64,000 nucleotides of DNA from Pseudarthrobacter siccitolerans. Its GTDB lineage: Bacteria > Actinomycetota > Actinomycetes > Actinomycetales > Micrococcaceae. This document shows, in pieces, positions 45,420-54,013 of the stretch; positions within the stretch are counted from its first letter, which is position 1; each line of letters opens with the position of its first letter. The notes beneath the pieces were generated by a model. It was not told where the DNA came from, searched no databases, and worked only from the letters and a program-made list of their open reading frames with translations. Location of the stretch: the NCBI RefSeq assembly GCF_001046895.1, contig NZ_CAQI01000046.1, forward strand, positions 124,001 to 188,000, read 5' to 3'. A program made the position numbers and the translations under genes.

Positions 45420-47231
45420 TTGTCAGCAAATTTGGAGCAGTCCGCACATCCCACGCAGTCGACCCTCACAAAGGTGCTGATCGCAAACCGCGGCGAAATC
45501 GCGGTGCGCATCATCCGCGCCGCCCGTGATGAAGGGATCGCCTCGGTTGCTGTTTATGCGGACGCGGACCGGGATGCCCTGCACGTCCGCCTTGCTGACG
45601 AGGCCTACGCGCTGGGCGGGAACACGGCCGCGGAGTCCTACCTGGTGATGGACAAGATCATCGACGCCGCCCGCCAGTCCGGAGCCGACGCAATCCACCC
45701 CGGCTACGGCTTCCTCGCCGAGAACGCCCAGTTCGCTGCCCGCGTGATTGAAGCCGGCCTCACCTGGATCGGCCCCTCTCCCGAGGCTATCTCGGCCCTT
45801 GGCGACAAGGTCCAGGCCCGGCACATCGCCGAAAAAGTCGGCGCACCCTTGGTCCCCGGTACTGCCGATCCCGTGGAATCGGCCGAGGAAATCCTCGACT
45901 TCGTTGGCCGGCACGGGCTGCCCGTGGCCATCAAGGCCGCTTTTGGCGGCGGCGGCCGCGGCATCAAGGTGGCCCGCACCCGGGACGAGATTCCCGAATT
46001 GTACGAATCCGCCGTCCGTGAAGCCACCGCCGCCTTTGGCCGCGGCGAATGCTTCATTGAACGGTTCCTGGACGCGCCCCGCCACGTGGAGACCCAGTGC
46101 CTGGCGGACGCGTACGGCAACGTTGTGGTGGTCTCCACCCGCGACTGCTCGCTGCAGCGCCGCAACCAGAAACTGGTGGAAGAAGCCCCGGCCCCCTTCC
46201 TCACCGAAGACCAGAACCGCCGGCTCTATGAATCCTCCAAGGCCATCCTGAAAGAGGCCGGTTACCTCGGCGCCGGTACCTGCGAATTCCTCGTAGGCCA
46301 GGACGGCACCATCTCCTTCCTCGAGGTCAACACCCGTTTGCAGGTGGAGCACTGTGTTTCCGAGGAAGTCACCGGGATCGACCTGGTGCGCGAACAGTTC
46401 CGGCTGGCACGCGGTGAGGAACTCGGTTACGACGACCCCGAAGTACGCGGGCACTCCTTCGAGTTCCGGATCACCGGCGAAGACCCGGGCCGGAACTTCC
46501 TGCCTGCCCCGGGCACCCTCCGGGTCCTGAAAAACCCCACCGGCCCCGGCGTACGCATCGATTCCGGCGTGGAGCAGGGCGATGTCATCAGCGGCAACTT
46601 CGACTCCATGCTCTCCAAGCTCATCGTCACCGGAGCCAGCCGGCCGCAGGCCCTGCAGCGGGCCCGCCGCGCCCTCGAGGAGATGGTGGTGGAAGGCATC
46701 CCCACGGTGATCCCGTTCGACCTCGCAGTGGTCTCGGACCCGGCCTTCGCCCCGGCCGAGGGCCCGTTCACCGTCCACACCCGCTGGATCGAGACCGAGT
46801 TCGTCAACAACCTCCCGGCCTGGACCCCCGACGGCGGCGCCACCGAGGCCCCGGCCGAAGACCGGCAGCGCGTGGTGGTTGAGGTGGGCGGCAAGCGGCT
46901 TGAGGTGGTCCTGCCGGCATCGCTCGGTTCCGTGGCTGCCGGCGCCGCAGGCGCCACGGCCAAGCCGGGCAAGTCGAAGAAGCGCTCCCGTTCCGGCGGC
47001 ACCGCTGCGGCTACGGGCAATGCCCTGACCTCTCCCATGCAGGGCACCATCGTCAAGGTAGCCGTTGCCAACGGTGACGTGGTGGCCGAGGGCGACCTGG
47101 TGGTGGTCCTGGAAGCCATGAAGATGGAGCAGCCGTTGACCGCGCACCGCTCCGGCACCATCACCGGGCTCACGGCGGCCGCCGGCGAAACGGTGTCAGC
47201 AGGCGCCGTCATCGCCACCATCGAAGACTAA
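45420..47231 (+). CDS. accA3: Acyl-CoA carboxylase alpha subunit (biotin carboxylase plus carrier)
   Basis: 603 aa. N-terminal biotin carboxylase ([14 protein letters not shown] start, ATP-grasp loop [21 protein letters not shown]) carboxylates biotin with bicarbonate and ATP. The C-terminal biotinyl carrier has [11 protein letters not shown], with biotin on Lys ~568. Between them is an Ala/Gly/Lys-rich linker. Start is TTG at 45420 after AAGGAG. It should pair with AccD and AccE encoded 8.6 kb upstream and be biotinylated by the BirA at 33128. Symbol follows the actinobacterial AccA3 type; the exact substrate is not determinable. Confidence 0.95.
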   Translation: MSANLEQSAHPTQSTLTKVLIANRGEIAVRIIRAARDEGIASVAVYADADRDALHVRLADEAYALGGNTAAESYLVMDKIIDAARQSGADAIHPGYGFLAENAQFAARVIEAGLTWIGPSPEAISALGDKVQARHIAEKVGAPLVPGTADPVESAEEILDFVGRHGLPVAIKAAFGGGGRGIKVARTRDEIPELYESAVREATAAFGRGECFIERFLDAPRHVETQCLADAYGNVVVVSTRDCSLQRRNQKLVEEAPAPFLTEDQNRRLYESSKAILKEAGYLGAGTCEFLVGQDGTISFLEVNTRLQVEHCVSEEVTGIDLVREQFRLARGEELGYDDPEVRGHSFEFRITGEDPGRNFLPAPGTLRVLKNPTGPGVRIDSGVEQGDVISGNFDSMLSKLIVTGASRPQALQRARRALEEMVVEGIPTVIPFDLAVVSDPAFAPAEGPFTVHTRWIETEFVNNLPAWTPDGGATEAPAEDRQRVVVEVGGKRLEVVLPASLGSVAAGAAGATAKPGKSKKRSRSGGTAAATGNALTSPMQGTIVKVAVANGDVVAEGDLVVVLEAMKMEQPLTAHRSGTITGLTAAAGETVSAGAVIATIED

Positions 47232-47246
47232 CGCCGGAGGTTTCCC

Positions 47247-47687
47247 GTGCTCGCACCCAGCTTTGAAGAAGAAGTGGACCGCTACCACCTTGCCGTCCCC
47301 GAAATCACCCGGGGCAACCCGGAACCGGTCAAGGAGCTGTACTCGCGCCTCGACGACGTGACCCTCGCCAACCCGTTCGGCGGCATTGCCCGCGGGTGGG
47401 CCCAGGTGGAAGCCCGGCTGGACCAGGCGGCACGCCAGTTCCAGGACGGCGAGATGCTGGGGTTTGACACTGTCAGCTCCTACACCGCCAGGGACACCGC
47501 CTTCCTGGTGGAAACGGAACATTTCCGTGCCCGCCTGGACGGTGCCGCGGCAGCGGAGGAATTCGCGCTGCGCGTGACCAGCGTCTTCCGGCGCGAGGAA
47601 GGGTACTGGAAGCTGGTGCACCGCCACGCAGACCCCGCCGCCCGCCCCCAGTCCCGCCGGTCGCTGAGCCAGCCCGCCAGCAGCTGA
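47247..47687 (+). CDS. NTF2-like (SnoaL/DUF4440 type) protein
   Basis: 146 aa starting at GTG, preceded by GGAGG, 15 nt after the carboxylase stop, so probably cotranscribed. The pattern of an N-terminal helix, VTLANPFGGIARGWAQVEA and the strand VFRREEGYWKLVHRHADP is typical of the NTF2-like fold. Such proteins are binding or small catalytic domains; this one has no defined role. Confidence 0.82.
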   Translation: MLAPSFEEEVDRYHLAVPEITRGNPEPVKELYSRLDDVTLANPFGGIARGWAQVEARLDQAARQFQDGEMLGFDTVSSYTARDTAFLVETEHFRARLDGAAAAEEFALRVTSVFRREEGYWKLVHRHADPAARPQSRRSLSQPASS

Positions 47688-47770
47688 CGGGGCTGTCCGG
47701 GCTGCACCAACGGGATGATGGGCTGGGCCCCGAGGCTGACATGCCGGTTCGAAAAAGGCACACTTAGCAC

Positions 47771-48502
47771 ATGTTGCCTTTCCTGCTCCTGGCATCACGT
47801 GCCGAGGACGCCGCAGCCGAGGACGAATATGCCGCCTATCTGAAGTACGGCGGACTGGACCCCTCCGGCCTGCGCCGCATCAGGCTGGAAGCCGCTCCCC
47901 TGCCCGAGCTGGACCTGGCCTCCTATTCGGGGGTGATTGTGGGCGGCAGCCCGTTCACATCCAGTGACCCGCCAGAGCACAAGACACCCACGCAGCACCG
48001 CGTGGAACGGGAGCTGGCCGACCTCCTGGACGAACTGGTGGCCCGCGACTTCCCGTTCCTCGGCGCCTGCTACGGGGTGGGAACGCTGGGTACGCACCAG
48101 GGCGCCGTGATCGACAGGACCTACGGCGAGCCGCTGGGCGCGGCGGAGATCGAACTCACTGACGCCGGACTGGAGGACCCCGTGCTCAGCGGGATGCCAC
48201 GCAGGTTCACCGCCTTCACCGGCCATAAGGAAGCCTGCACCGTCCTCCCGCCGCACGCCGTGCTCCTGGCGGGCTCGGCGGACTGCCCGGTGCAGATGTT
48301 CCGCATCCGGAAGAACCTGTACGCCACCCAGTTCCACCCCGAGCTGGACGCCGAAGGCCTTTGCACCCGCATCGACATCTACCGGCACGCGGGCTACTTC
48401 CCGCCGGAGTCCGCCGAAGACCTGATGGAAAGCGCACGGCGGTTCACGGTCACGGAGCCCATGAACATCCTTAAGAACTTCGTGGCCCGCTACGCACAGT
48501 AG
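47771..48502 (+). CDS. Class I glutamine amidotransferase (GuaA-like domain)
   Basis: 243 aa. Catalytic Cys in FLGACYGVG (about residue 99), His-Glu in TQFHPELD (about 179-182), and YSGVIVGGSPF as the family turn. It is a stand-alone GATase domain annotated in many genomes as GMP synthase-like; the acceptor is unknown. ATG start at 47771, 83 nt after the NTF2-like gene. Confidence 0.9.
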   Translation: MLPFLLLASRAEDAAAEDEYAAYLKYGGLDPSGLRRIRLEAAPLPELDLASYSGVIVGGSPFTSSDPPEHKTPTQHRVERELADLLDELVARDFPFLGACYGVGTLGTHQGAVIDRTYGEPLGAAEIELTDAGLEDPVLSGMPRRFTAFTGHKEACTVLPPHAVLLAGSADCPVQMFRIRKNLYATQFHPELDAEGLCTRIDIYRHAGYFPPESAEDLMESARRFTVTEPMNILKNFVARYAQ

Positions 48503-48553
48503 CCGCGGCAGCCCGCCGTCGTACGTTCCCGCCCGGTTACTCCCGCAGAGGCA

Positions 48554-48600
48554 GAAAAACGCCCGGCACAATCCCCGCAGTTACGGGAATTGTGCCGGGC
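48554..48600 (-). terminator. Terminator of the MHS transporter gene
   Basis: GCCCGGCACAAT (48561-48572) pairs with ATTGTGCCGGGC (48589-48600). In the minus direction it is followed by GTTTTTC, a good Rho-independent signal for the gene ending at 48641. It can also separate the convergent amidotransferase gene. Confidence 0.8.
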
Positions 48601-48640
48601 GCCTCAGCTGCCACCGGGCCGGAAGGAACAGCCCGGGGAC

Positions 48641-50053
48641 TCAGGCCACGTTGTTCTCGTAGTCCAGGTCCCGGGTTTCCTTGCTGACGAACAGCGCAAT
48701 CAGGGTCAGTACGGCCATGGCCGTCAGGTAAACGCCCACCAGCACCGGGCTTCCGTCAGCGATTTCCCACAGCGCCACGGCGATGAACGGGGCAACAGCA
48801 GCACCCAGGATGCTGGAGAAGTTGTAGCTGACAGCGGACCCGGTGTAGCGGACGTTCGTGGGGAACAGCTCAGGCAGCAGCGCACCCATGGGCCCGAAGG
48901 TGAGTCCCATCAGGGAGAAGCCGATGACCAGCAGGGCCATGGTGCCGACGAAGCCGCCGCTGAACAGCGGGACGAACAGCAGGCCGAAGACGAAGATGCC
49001 GGCGGTAACGGCGAGGAGCATCTTGCGCCGGCCGTACTTCTCGGCCAGCGGCCCGGACACCAGCGTGAAGATGCCGAAGAAGACGACGCCGGCAATCAGC
49101 ATCCACAGGAAGTCGTTGCGGGTGTAGCCCAGGCCGGGAACGAACGCAGCCGCGGCGGCCTCGGTCATCGGCTTGCCGGCCTTTTCCGCGGCGGCCCTGG
49201 CAGCCTCGAGGCTGGCCGGCCGGGTGCCGTAGGTCAGGGTGAACGTGGTCATCAGGTAGAAGAGCACGTACGTGGCCAGCATGATGAACGTGCCCAGGAT
49301 CAGCTGGCGCCAGCTGGTCTTGAAGACCCGGCCCAGGGGCAGCTTCGCCACCTCGTTGGACTCGAGCACCTTGGTGAACGCGGGGGTCTCAATCAGCTTG
49401 AGCCGGACGTACAGGCCAATGATCACCATGACGGCGCTGAGCAGGAACGGCACGCGCCAGCCCCAGGCCTGGAAGTCAGCCGGGCTCAGCGCGTAGCTGA
49501 ACACCAGGAAGATCACGTTGGCGATAATGAAGCCGATGGGTGCGCCCAGCTGCGGGAAGGTGCCATAGATGGCGCGCTTGTTGGCCGGTGCGTTTTCGGT
49601 GGCCAGCAGGGCGGCGCCGCTCCATTCGCCGCCAAGGGCGAGCCCCTGGGCGAAGCGCATCACAACGAGCAGGGCAGGAGCAAGGAATTCCCAGCCCGGT
49701 ACCAGCGCAGTGGGCAGGCAGCCGATCAGGAAAGTGGCGATGCCCATGGTCAGCAGTGAGGCCACCAAGGTGCCCTTGCGGCCGAACTTGTCGCCGAAGT
49801 GGCCGAAGATGATGGATCCCAGCGGGCGGGCCACAAAGGCCACACCGAAAACTGCGAACGAGCTCAGCAGCTGGGTTGTTTCGTTCTGGTTGGGGAAGAA
49901 CAACTGCGGGAACACCAGCACCGCAGCGGTGGCATAAACGTAGAAGTCGTAGAACTCAACCGTGGTGCCGATCAAGCTGGCAACGATCACGCGCCCGCGT
50001 GAGTTAACCGGCTGCGGGGATCCGGGCACCGTGGAGGTATCGGTGGAAGACAT
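48641..50053 (-). CDS. MFS transporter, metabolite:H+ symporter (MHS) family
   Basis: 470 aa, 12 transmembrane helices. Family marks: GTTVEFYDFYVYATAA in helix 1, RPLGSIIFGHFGDKFGRK between helices 2 and 3, and RFAQGLALGGEWSGAALLATE. Relatives import organic acids, betaine or shikimate; the substrate is not readable. It is divergent from the nitrate operon, so its promoter lies in the shared 275-nt region, which contains a three-part GTCCA/TGGAC array about 80-110 nt upstream of the ATG. Confidence 0.92.
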   Translation of the reverse strand: MSSTDTSTVPGSPQPVNSRGRVIVASLIGTTVEFYDFYVYATAAVLVFPQLFFPNQNETTQLLSSFAVFGVAFVARPLGSIIFGHFGDKFGRKGTLVASLLTMGIATFLIGCLPTALVPGWEFLAPALLVVMRFAQGLALGGEWSGAALLATENAPANKRAIYGTFPQLGAPIGFIIANVIFLVFSYALSPADFQAWGWRVPFLLSAVMVIIGLYVRLKLIETPAFTKVLESNEVAKLPLGRVFKTSWRQLILGTFIMLATYVLFYLMTTFTLTYGTRPASLEAARAAAEKAGKPMTEAAAAAFVPGLGYTRNDFLWMLIAGVVFFGIFTLVSGPLAEKYGRRKMLLAVTAGIFVFGLLFVPLFSGGFVGTMALLVIGFSLMGLTFGPMGALLPELFPTNVRYTGSAVSYNFSSILGAAVAPFIAVALWEIADGSPVLVGVYLTAMAVLTLIALFVSKETRDLDYENNVA

Positions 50054-50135
50054 AGGTAAACGCTTTCATGGAAACCTGGCGGACCACGCGTGGGGTCCGG
50101 CTCGAAATAGTTAGAGTTCAATCTTAGTTCCCGCG

Positions 50136-50160
50136 GTCCAGTCAATGGACGAAAGGTCCA
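50136..50160. promoter_or_regulatory. 10-bp-periodic GTCCA/TGGAC array
   Basis: GTCCA (50136-50140), TGGAC (50146-50150) and GTCCA (50156-50160), each separated by 5 nt, form two overlapping perfect inverted repeats on one face of the helix. It is nearer the MHS gene (minus) than the nitrate transporter. The regulator is unknown. Confidence 0.5.
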
Positions 50161-50241
50161 CTATCCGGACTTGTGCGGTGCGTCTCATTTTTGACGGTTC
50201 CCCCTAGCCTAACGGTCCCCAAAAGACTCCGATAGGCAAAT

Positions 50242-50279
50242 GTCACAGCCCGTTAACACACCGCGTCGGTCTGTGAAAC
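50242..50279 (+). promoter_or_regulatory. Possible GlnR-like box upstream of the nitrate operon
   Basis: GTCAC (50242-50246), 6 nt, TTAAC (50253-50257), then GAAAC (50275-50279) exactly 22 nt later. This fits the a/b half-site spacing of actinobacterial GlnR boxes (GTnAC-n6-GAAAC repeated), though the second a-site is not conserved. It lies 49 nt before the GTG start. Confidence 0.4.
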
Positions 50280-50328
50280 GAGCCTTACCTACCTTGGAGG
50301 AACAACATCCCCCCGAAGGAGGTACCCC

Positions 50329-51798
50329 GTGACTGTTGACCGCACCGCTGATGCCGGCCCCAGCAATTCCCTTGATCTTGACGAGACCGCAAGGCCCGAA
50401 GACGCATCCGCCAGCGCACAGCCCGGCAATACCCGCACTACCGTTGCCCCCGCCCTTGATTTCCGCCCCGGCCGCTGGATCGCCAACTGGGATGCCGAGA
50501 ACAAGGAACAATGGGAATCCGCCGGCCGCACCATCGCCCGCCGCAACCTCAATTGGTCAATCTTCGCCGAATTCCTCGGTTTCGTTGTGTGGCAGCTCTG
50601 GTCCATCGTGGTGGTCCAGCTCCCCGCCGCAGGCTTCACCTTCTCCACCTCCGAAATCTTCTGGCTGATCTCCATGCCCAGCCTCGTGGGTGCCACCCTG
50701 CGCATCCCCTACACCTTTATGGTCCCCCGCTTCGGCGGCCGGAACTGGACCATCGTCTCCGCGCTGCTGCTCCTGATCCCCTCCATCGGCCTGGCGCTGT
50801 GCGTCTCCAACCCGGAAACGCCGTTCGGCGTGATGCTCCTGGTGGCTGCCCTGGCCGGTTTCGGCGGCGGCAACTTCGCCAGCTCCATGGCCAACATCAC
50901 CTTCTTCTACCCCGCCCGCGAAAAGGGCTGGGCCCTGGGCCTGAACGCCGCCGGCGGAAACATGGGCGCCGCCGTTGCGCAGCTCGCCGTGCCGATTGCC
51001 ATCACCCTGCTCGCCGCGGGCACCGTCAACCTGCCGCTGGCGGGCTGGATGTGGGTGCCGTTCATCCTCGTGGCAGCCTTTGGCGCCTTCAAGTACATGG
51101 ACAACCTCACCAGCGCCAAGGGTGACATCGCCGGATCCGTGGCAGCCCTGAAGGAACCGCACCTGTGGATCATGGCGCTGCTGTACATCGGCACCTTCGG
51201 TTCGTTCATCGGCTTCGCCGGTGTGTTCCCGAAGCTGATCAAGGACTACTTCCCCGCGTTCTCCTCCATCGGAGTGGGCACTGTGGCACTGTCGCTGGCC
51301 TTCCTTGGCCCGCTGGTGGGCTCCCTGGCCCGGCCGTACGGCGGACGCATGGCCGACCGCATGGGCGGCGCCCGGATGACCGTGGCCGCTTTCGCTTCCA
51401 TGGCCGTCATCACCCTCACCATGATCTGGACCCTGCCGCTGAAGAACTTCTGGCTGTTCCTGGTCCTCTTCCTGATGCTCTTCACGGCCAGCGGGTTTGG
51501 AAACGGCGCTACCTACCGGATGATCCCGGTCATCTTCGCCACCTCCAGCCGCGCCGCCCGCAAGGGGGCAAGCTCGGTGGCCACACAGCGCCTCGCGTCC
51601 TCGGCGCTTGGCCTGATCTCCGCCATCGGCGCCTACGGCGGGTTCGTTATCCCGCAGGTACTGAACGCCTCCAACACGGCCAGCGGCTCCTACACCCCGG
51701 CCTTCTACGGCTTCGTTGGAGCGTACGTCCTCATGCTGGCCGTCTGCTGGTTCTGCTACATCCGCAATGCCAACCGAAATGCGATGGGACACGTCTAA
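50329..51798 (+). CDS. narK: Nitrate/nitrite transporter (NarK type)
   Basis: 489 aa MFS protein with a ~75-residue hydrophilic N-terminus (acidic, Ala/Thr-rich). The nitrate signature is clear: GFGGGNFASSMANITFFYP and later GWALGLNAAGGNMGAA, plus GNGATYRMIPVIF for the second. It starts at GTG after GAAGGAGG. It imports nitrate for the reductase encoded one base downstream. NarK-type rather than NrtABC uptake; nitrite export is also possible. Confidence 0.94.
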   Translation: MTVDRTADAGPSNSLDLDETARPEDASASAQPGNTRTTVAPALDFRPGRWIANWDAENKEQWESAGRTIARRNLNWSIFAEFLGFVVWQLWSIVVVQLPAAGFTFSTSEIFWLISMPSLVGATLRIPYTFMVPRFGGRNWTIVSALLLLIPSIGLALCVSNPETPFGVMLLVAALAGFGGGNFASSMANITFFYPAREKGWALGLNAAGGNMGAAVAQLAVPIAITLLAAGTVNLPLAGWMWVPFILVAAFGAFKYMDNLTSAKGDIAGSVAALKEPHLWIMALLYIGTFGSFIGFAGVFPKLIKDYFPAFSSIGVGTVALSLAFLGPLVGSLARPYGGRMADRMGGARMTVAAFASMAVITLTMIWTLPLKNFWLFLVLFLMLFTASGFGNGATYRMIPVIFATSSRAARKGASSVATQRLASSALGLISAIGAYGGFVIPQVLNASNTASGSYTPAFYGFVGAYVLMLAVCWFCYIRNANRNAMGHV

Positions 51799-51799
51799 C

Positions 51800-54013
51800 A
51801 TGACCAAAAGCGCCGACACGCACTGCCCTTACTGCGCTTTGCAGTGCGCCATGACGCTCACGTCTCCAGCGGAACTGACCCCGGCCGTCCAGCCGGGGTC
51901 AGTCCCCGTGTCCGCGCCGGCCGCCGGGGAACGGGCCGGCCTCAAGGCACCCCTCGAGGTCAGCGGACGTGATTTCCCCACCAACCGCGGCGGCCTGTGC
52001 CGCAAAGGCTGGACCTCCGCCACGCTGCTGAACCACCCGGGCAGGATCACCGAGCCCCTGCTCAAGGGGCCCGACGGCGTCCACCGCCCCATCGGCTGGG
52101 ACCAGGCCCTGGACCTCGCAGCCGGCGCAGTGAAAGACGCGCAGGCCCGCTACGGACGTGACGCCGTGGGCGTTTTCGGCGGCGGCGGCCTCACCAACGA
52201 AAAGGCCTACATGCTGGGCAAGTTCGCCCGGCTCGCCCTGCGGACCTCCCGCATCGACTACAACGGACGCTTCTGCATGTCCTCCGCAGCGGCGGCCGGA
52301 ATGCGCGCCTTCGGGGTGGACCGCGGCCTGCCGTTCCCGCTCGAAGCCCTGGACACCGCCAGCAGCATCCTGATGCTGGGTTCCAATGTTGCCGAAACCA
52401 TGCCGCCCTTCGTCCAGCACCTGAAGGGAACGCGCGACGCCGGCGGGCTGATTGTGGTGGATCCGCGCCGTTCCGCCACGGCGGCTTTTACGGCCGACGG
52501 CGGCGGCCTGCACCTCCAGCCCCTGCCGGGCACCGATCTCGCCCTCCTCCTGGGAATTTCGCACGTGGTCATCCACGAGAACCTGGTGGACACCGCCTAC
52601 GTCGAAGAACGCACATCGGGCTACAGCGCCGTGGTCCGCAGCGTGAACTCCTTCTGGCCCGAACGCGTCCAGTCCATCACCGGCGTGCCCGCCGAACTCA
52701 TCCGCGAAACGGCCCGCCGGCTCGCCTCCGGCGCACGCGCCGGAGGCAGCTACATCCTCACCGGCCGCGGCGTGGAACAGCACGTGGACGGCACGGATAC
52801 CGCCACCGCTGCGATCAACCTCAGCCTCCTGCTGGGCCTGCCGGGTTCGGCCCGCAGCGGCTACGGCACCCTCACCGGCCAGGGCAACGGCCAGGGCGGC
52901 CGCGAGCACGGCCAGAAGGCCGACCAGCTCCCCGGTTACCGCAAGATCACCGACCCCGCCGCCCGTGAGCATGTGGCCCGGGTGTGGGGTGTCCCTGAGC
53001 AGCTGATCCCCGGGCCGGGACTGCCGGCCGTCCAGCTGCTCAAGTCGTTGGGACAGCCCGACGGCGTCCGTTGCCTTTTCGTCCACGCCTCCAACATCGC
53101 CGTGGCCTCCCCCGACGCCAACGCCGTGATTCAAGGACTGCGCAGCCTGGACTACCTGGTGGTCTGCGACTTCTTTATGTCCGAGACCGCCGCCGAGGCA
53201 GACCTCATTCTTCCGGTGCTCCAGTGGGCCGAGGAGGAAGGCACACTCACCAACCTCGAAGGCCGGGTACTGCGCCGCCGCCGCGCCCTGACGCCCCCGG
53301 CCGGGGCCCGGAGTGAGTTGTGGATCATGGCACGGCTGGCCGAGGCCCTCGAGGCGCCGTCCACCTACAGCGAGGACCCGGAAACTGTCTTCGAGGAGCT
53401 CCGGCTGGCCTCCGCCGGCGGACTGGCCGACTACTCCGGCATCGACTACGCCATGCTGGACCGCGGCGAAGCCGCCTACTGGCCGTACCCGAAAGGCAGC
53501 ACCGGAACCCCGCGCCTGTTCCGGGACACCTTCGCACACGCCGACGGCAAAGCCGTGATGGTCCCGGTGGCGCCCCGCCGCCGTCGTGCTCCAGCTGCCA
53601 ACCCTGATCCTGCTGCGACAACCATGACACTCATCACCGGCCGCCTCCTGGAGCATTACCAGTCCGGCGCGCAGACCCGCCGCGTTGCCGAGCTGCTCGA
53701 AACCCGGCCGGAGGCGAAGCTGCAGGTCCATCCGGCCGCCGCGGCGTCGATGGGCATCACCGAAGGAATGCTCGTCTCTGTGGCGAACGAGCGCGGCGAG
53801 GTGCTGTGCCGGGCCGAGCTGAGCACGGCGATCCGCACGGACACGGTGTTCCTTCCCTTCCATTTTCCTGAACTCGAGAGCGCCAACCGCCTCACGGAGG
53901 CGGCGACGGACCCCACGTCCGGAATGCCCGAGTTCAAGTTCAACAAGGTGTGGGTGCGGCCTGCCGCCACTCCCCTGTCAACCAACGTGCTGCAAACGAC
54001 GGAGGCCTCATGA
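51800..54013 (+). CDS. nasA: Assimilatory nitrate reductase catalytic subunit
   Basis: 737 aa molybdopterin enzyme reducing nitrate to nitrite in the cytosol. N-terminal [4Fe-4S] ligands are Cys 9, 12, 16 and 67 (HCPYCALQC and GGLCRKGW). The Mo-ligand Cys is in YNGRFCMSSAAA (about residue 159). Central dinucleotide-binding and C-terminal beta-barrel regions (HPAAAASMGITEGMLV) are complete; no Tat signal, no BFD domain. I use the ATG at 51800, one base after the narK stop; an in-frame extension overlaps narK. The electron donor is encoded next, with a 4-nt overlap. Confidence 0.94.
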   Translation: MTKSADTHCPYCALQCAMTLTSPAELTPAVQPGSVPVSAPAAGERAGLKAPLEVSGRDFPTNRGGLCRKGWTSATLLNHPGRITEPLLKGPDGVHRPIGWDQALDLAAGAVKDAQARYGRDAVGVFGGGGLTNEKAYMLGKFARLALRTSRIDYNGRFCMSSAAAAGMRAFGVDRGLPFPLEALDTASSILMLGSNVAETMPPFVQHLKGTRDAGGLIVVDPRRSATAAFTADGGGLHLQPLPGTDLALLLGISHVVIHENLVDTAYVEERTSGYSAVVRSVNSFWPERVQSITGVPAELIRETARRLASGARAGGSYILTGRGVEQHVDGTDTATAAINLSLLLGLPGSARSGYGTLTGQGNGQGGREHGQKADQLPGYRKITDPAAREHVARVWGVPEQLIPGPGLPAVQLLKSLGQPDGVRCLFVHASNIAVASPDANAVIQGLRSLDYLVVCDFFMSETAAEADLILPVLQWAEEEGTLTNLEGRVLRRRRALTPPAGARSELWIMARLAEALEAPSTYSEDPETVFEELRLASAGGLADYSGIDYAMLDRGEAAYWPYPKGSTGTPRLFRDTFAHADGKAVMVPVAPRRRRAPAANPDPAATTMTLITGRLLEHYQSGAQTRRVAELLETRPEAKLQVHPAAAASMGITEGMLVSVANERGEVLCRAELSTAIRTDTVFLPFHFPELESANRLTEAATDPTSGMPEFKFNKVWVRPAATPLSTNVLQTTEAS

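Noticed and set aside
45423..47147. 574-codon minus-strand frame opposite the carboxylase alpha subunit
   Set aside because: Exact shadow of a canonical biotin carboxylase gene.
51899..53863. 654-codon minus-strand frame opposite nasA
   Set aside because: nasA has all Fe-S and Mo ligands; the antisense frame has no recognisable sequence.
53950..54010. Longer nasB start upstream inside nasA
   Set aside because: The extra 20 residues are out-of-frame nasA codons; the ATGA overlap at 54010 and the FAD motif right after it fix the start.
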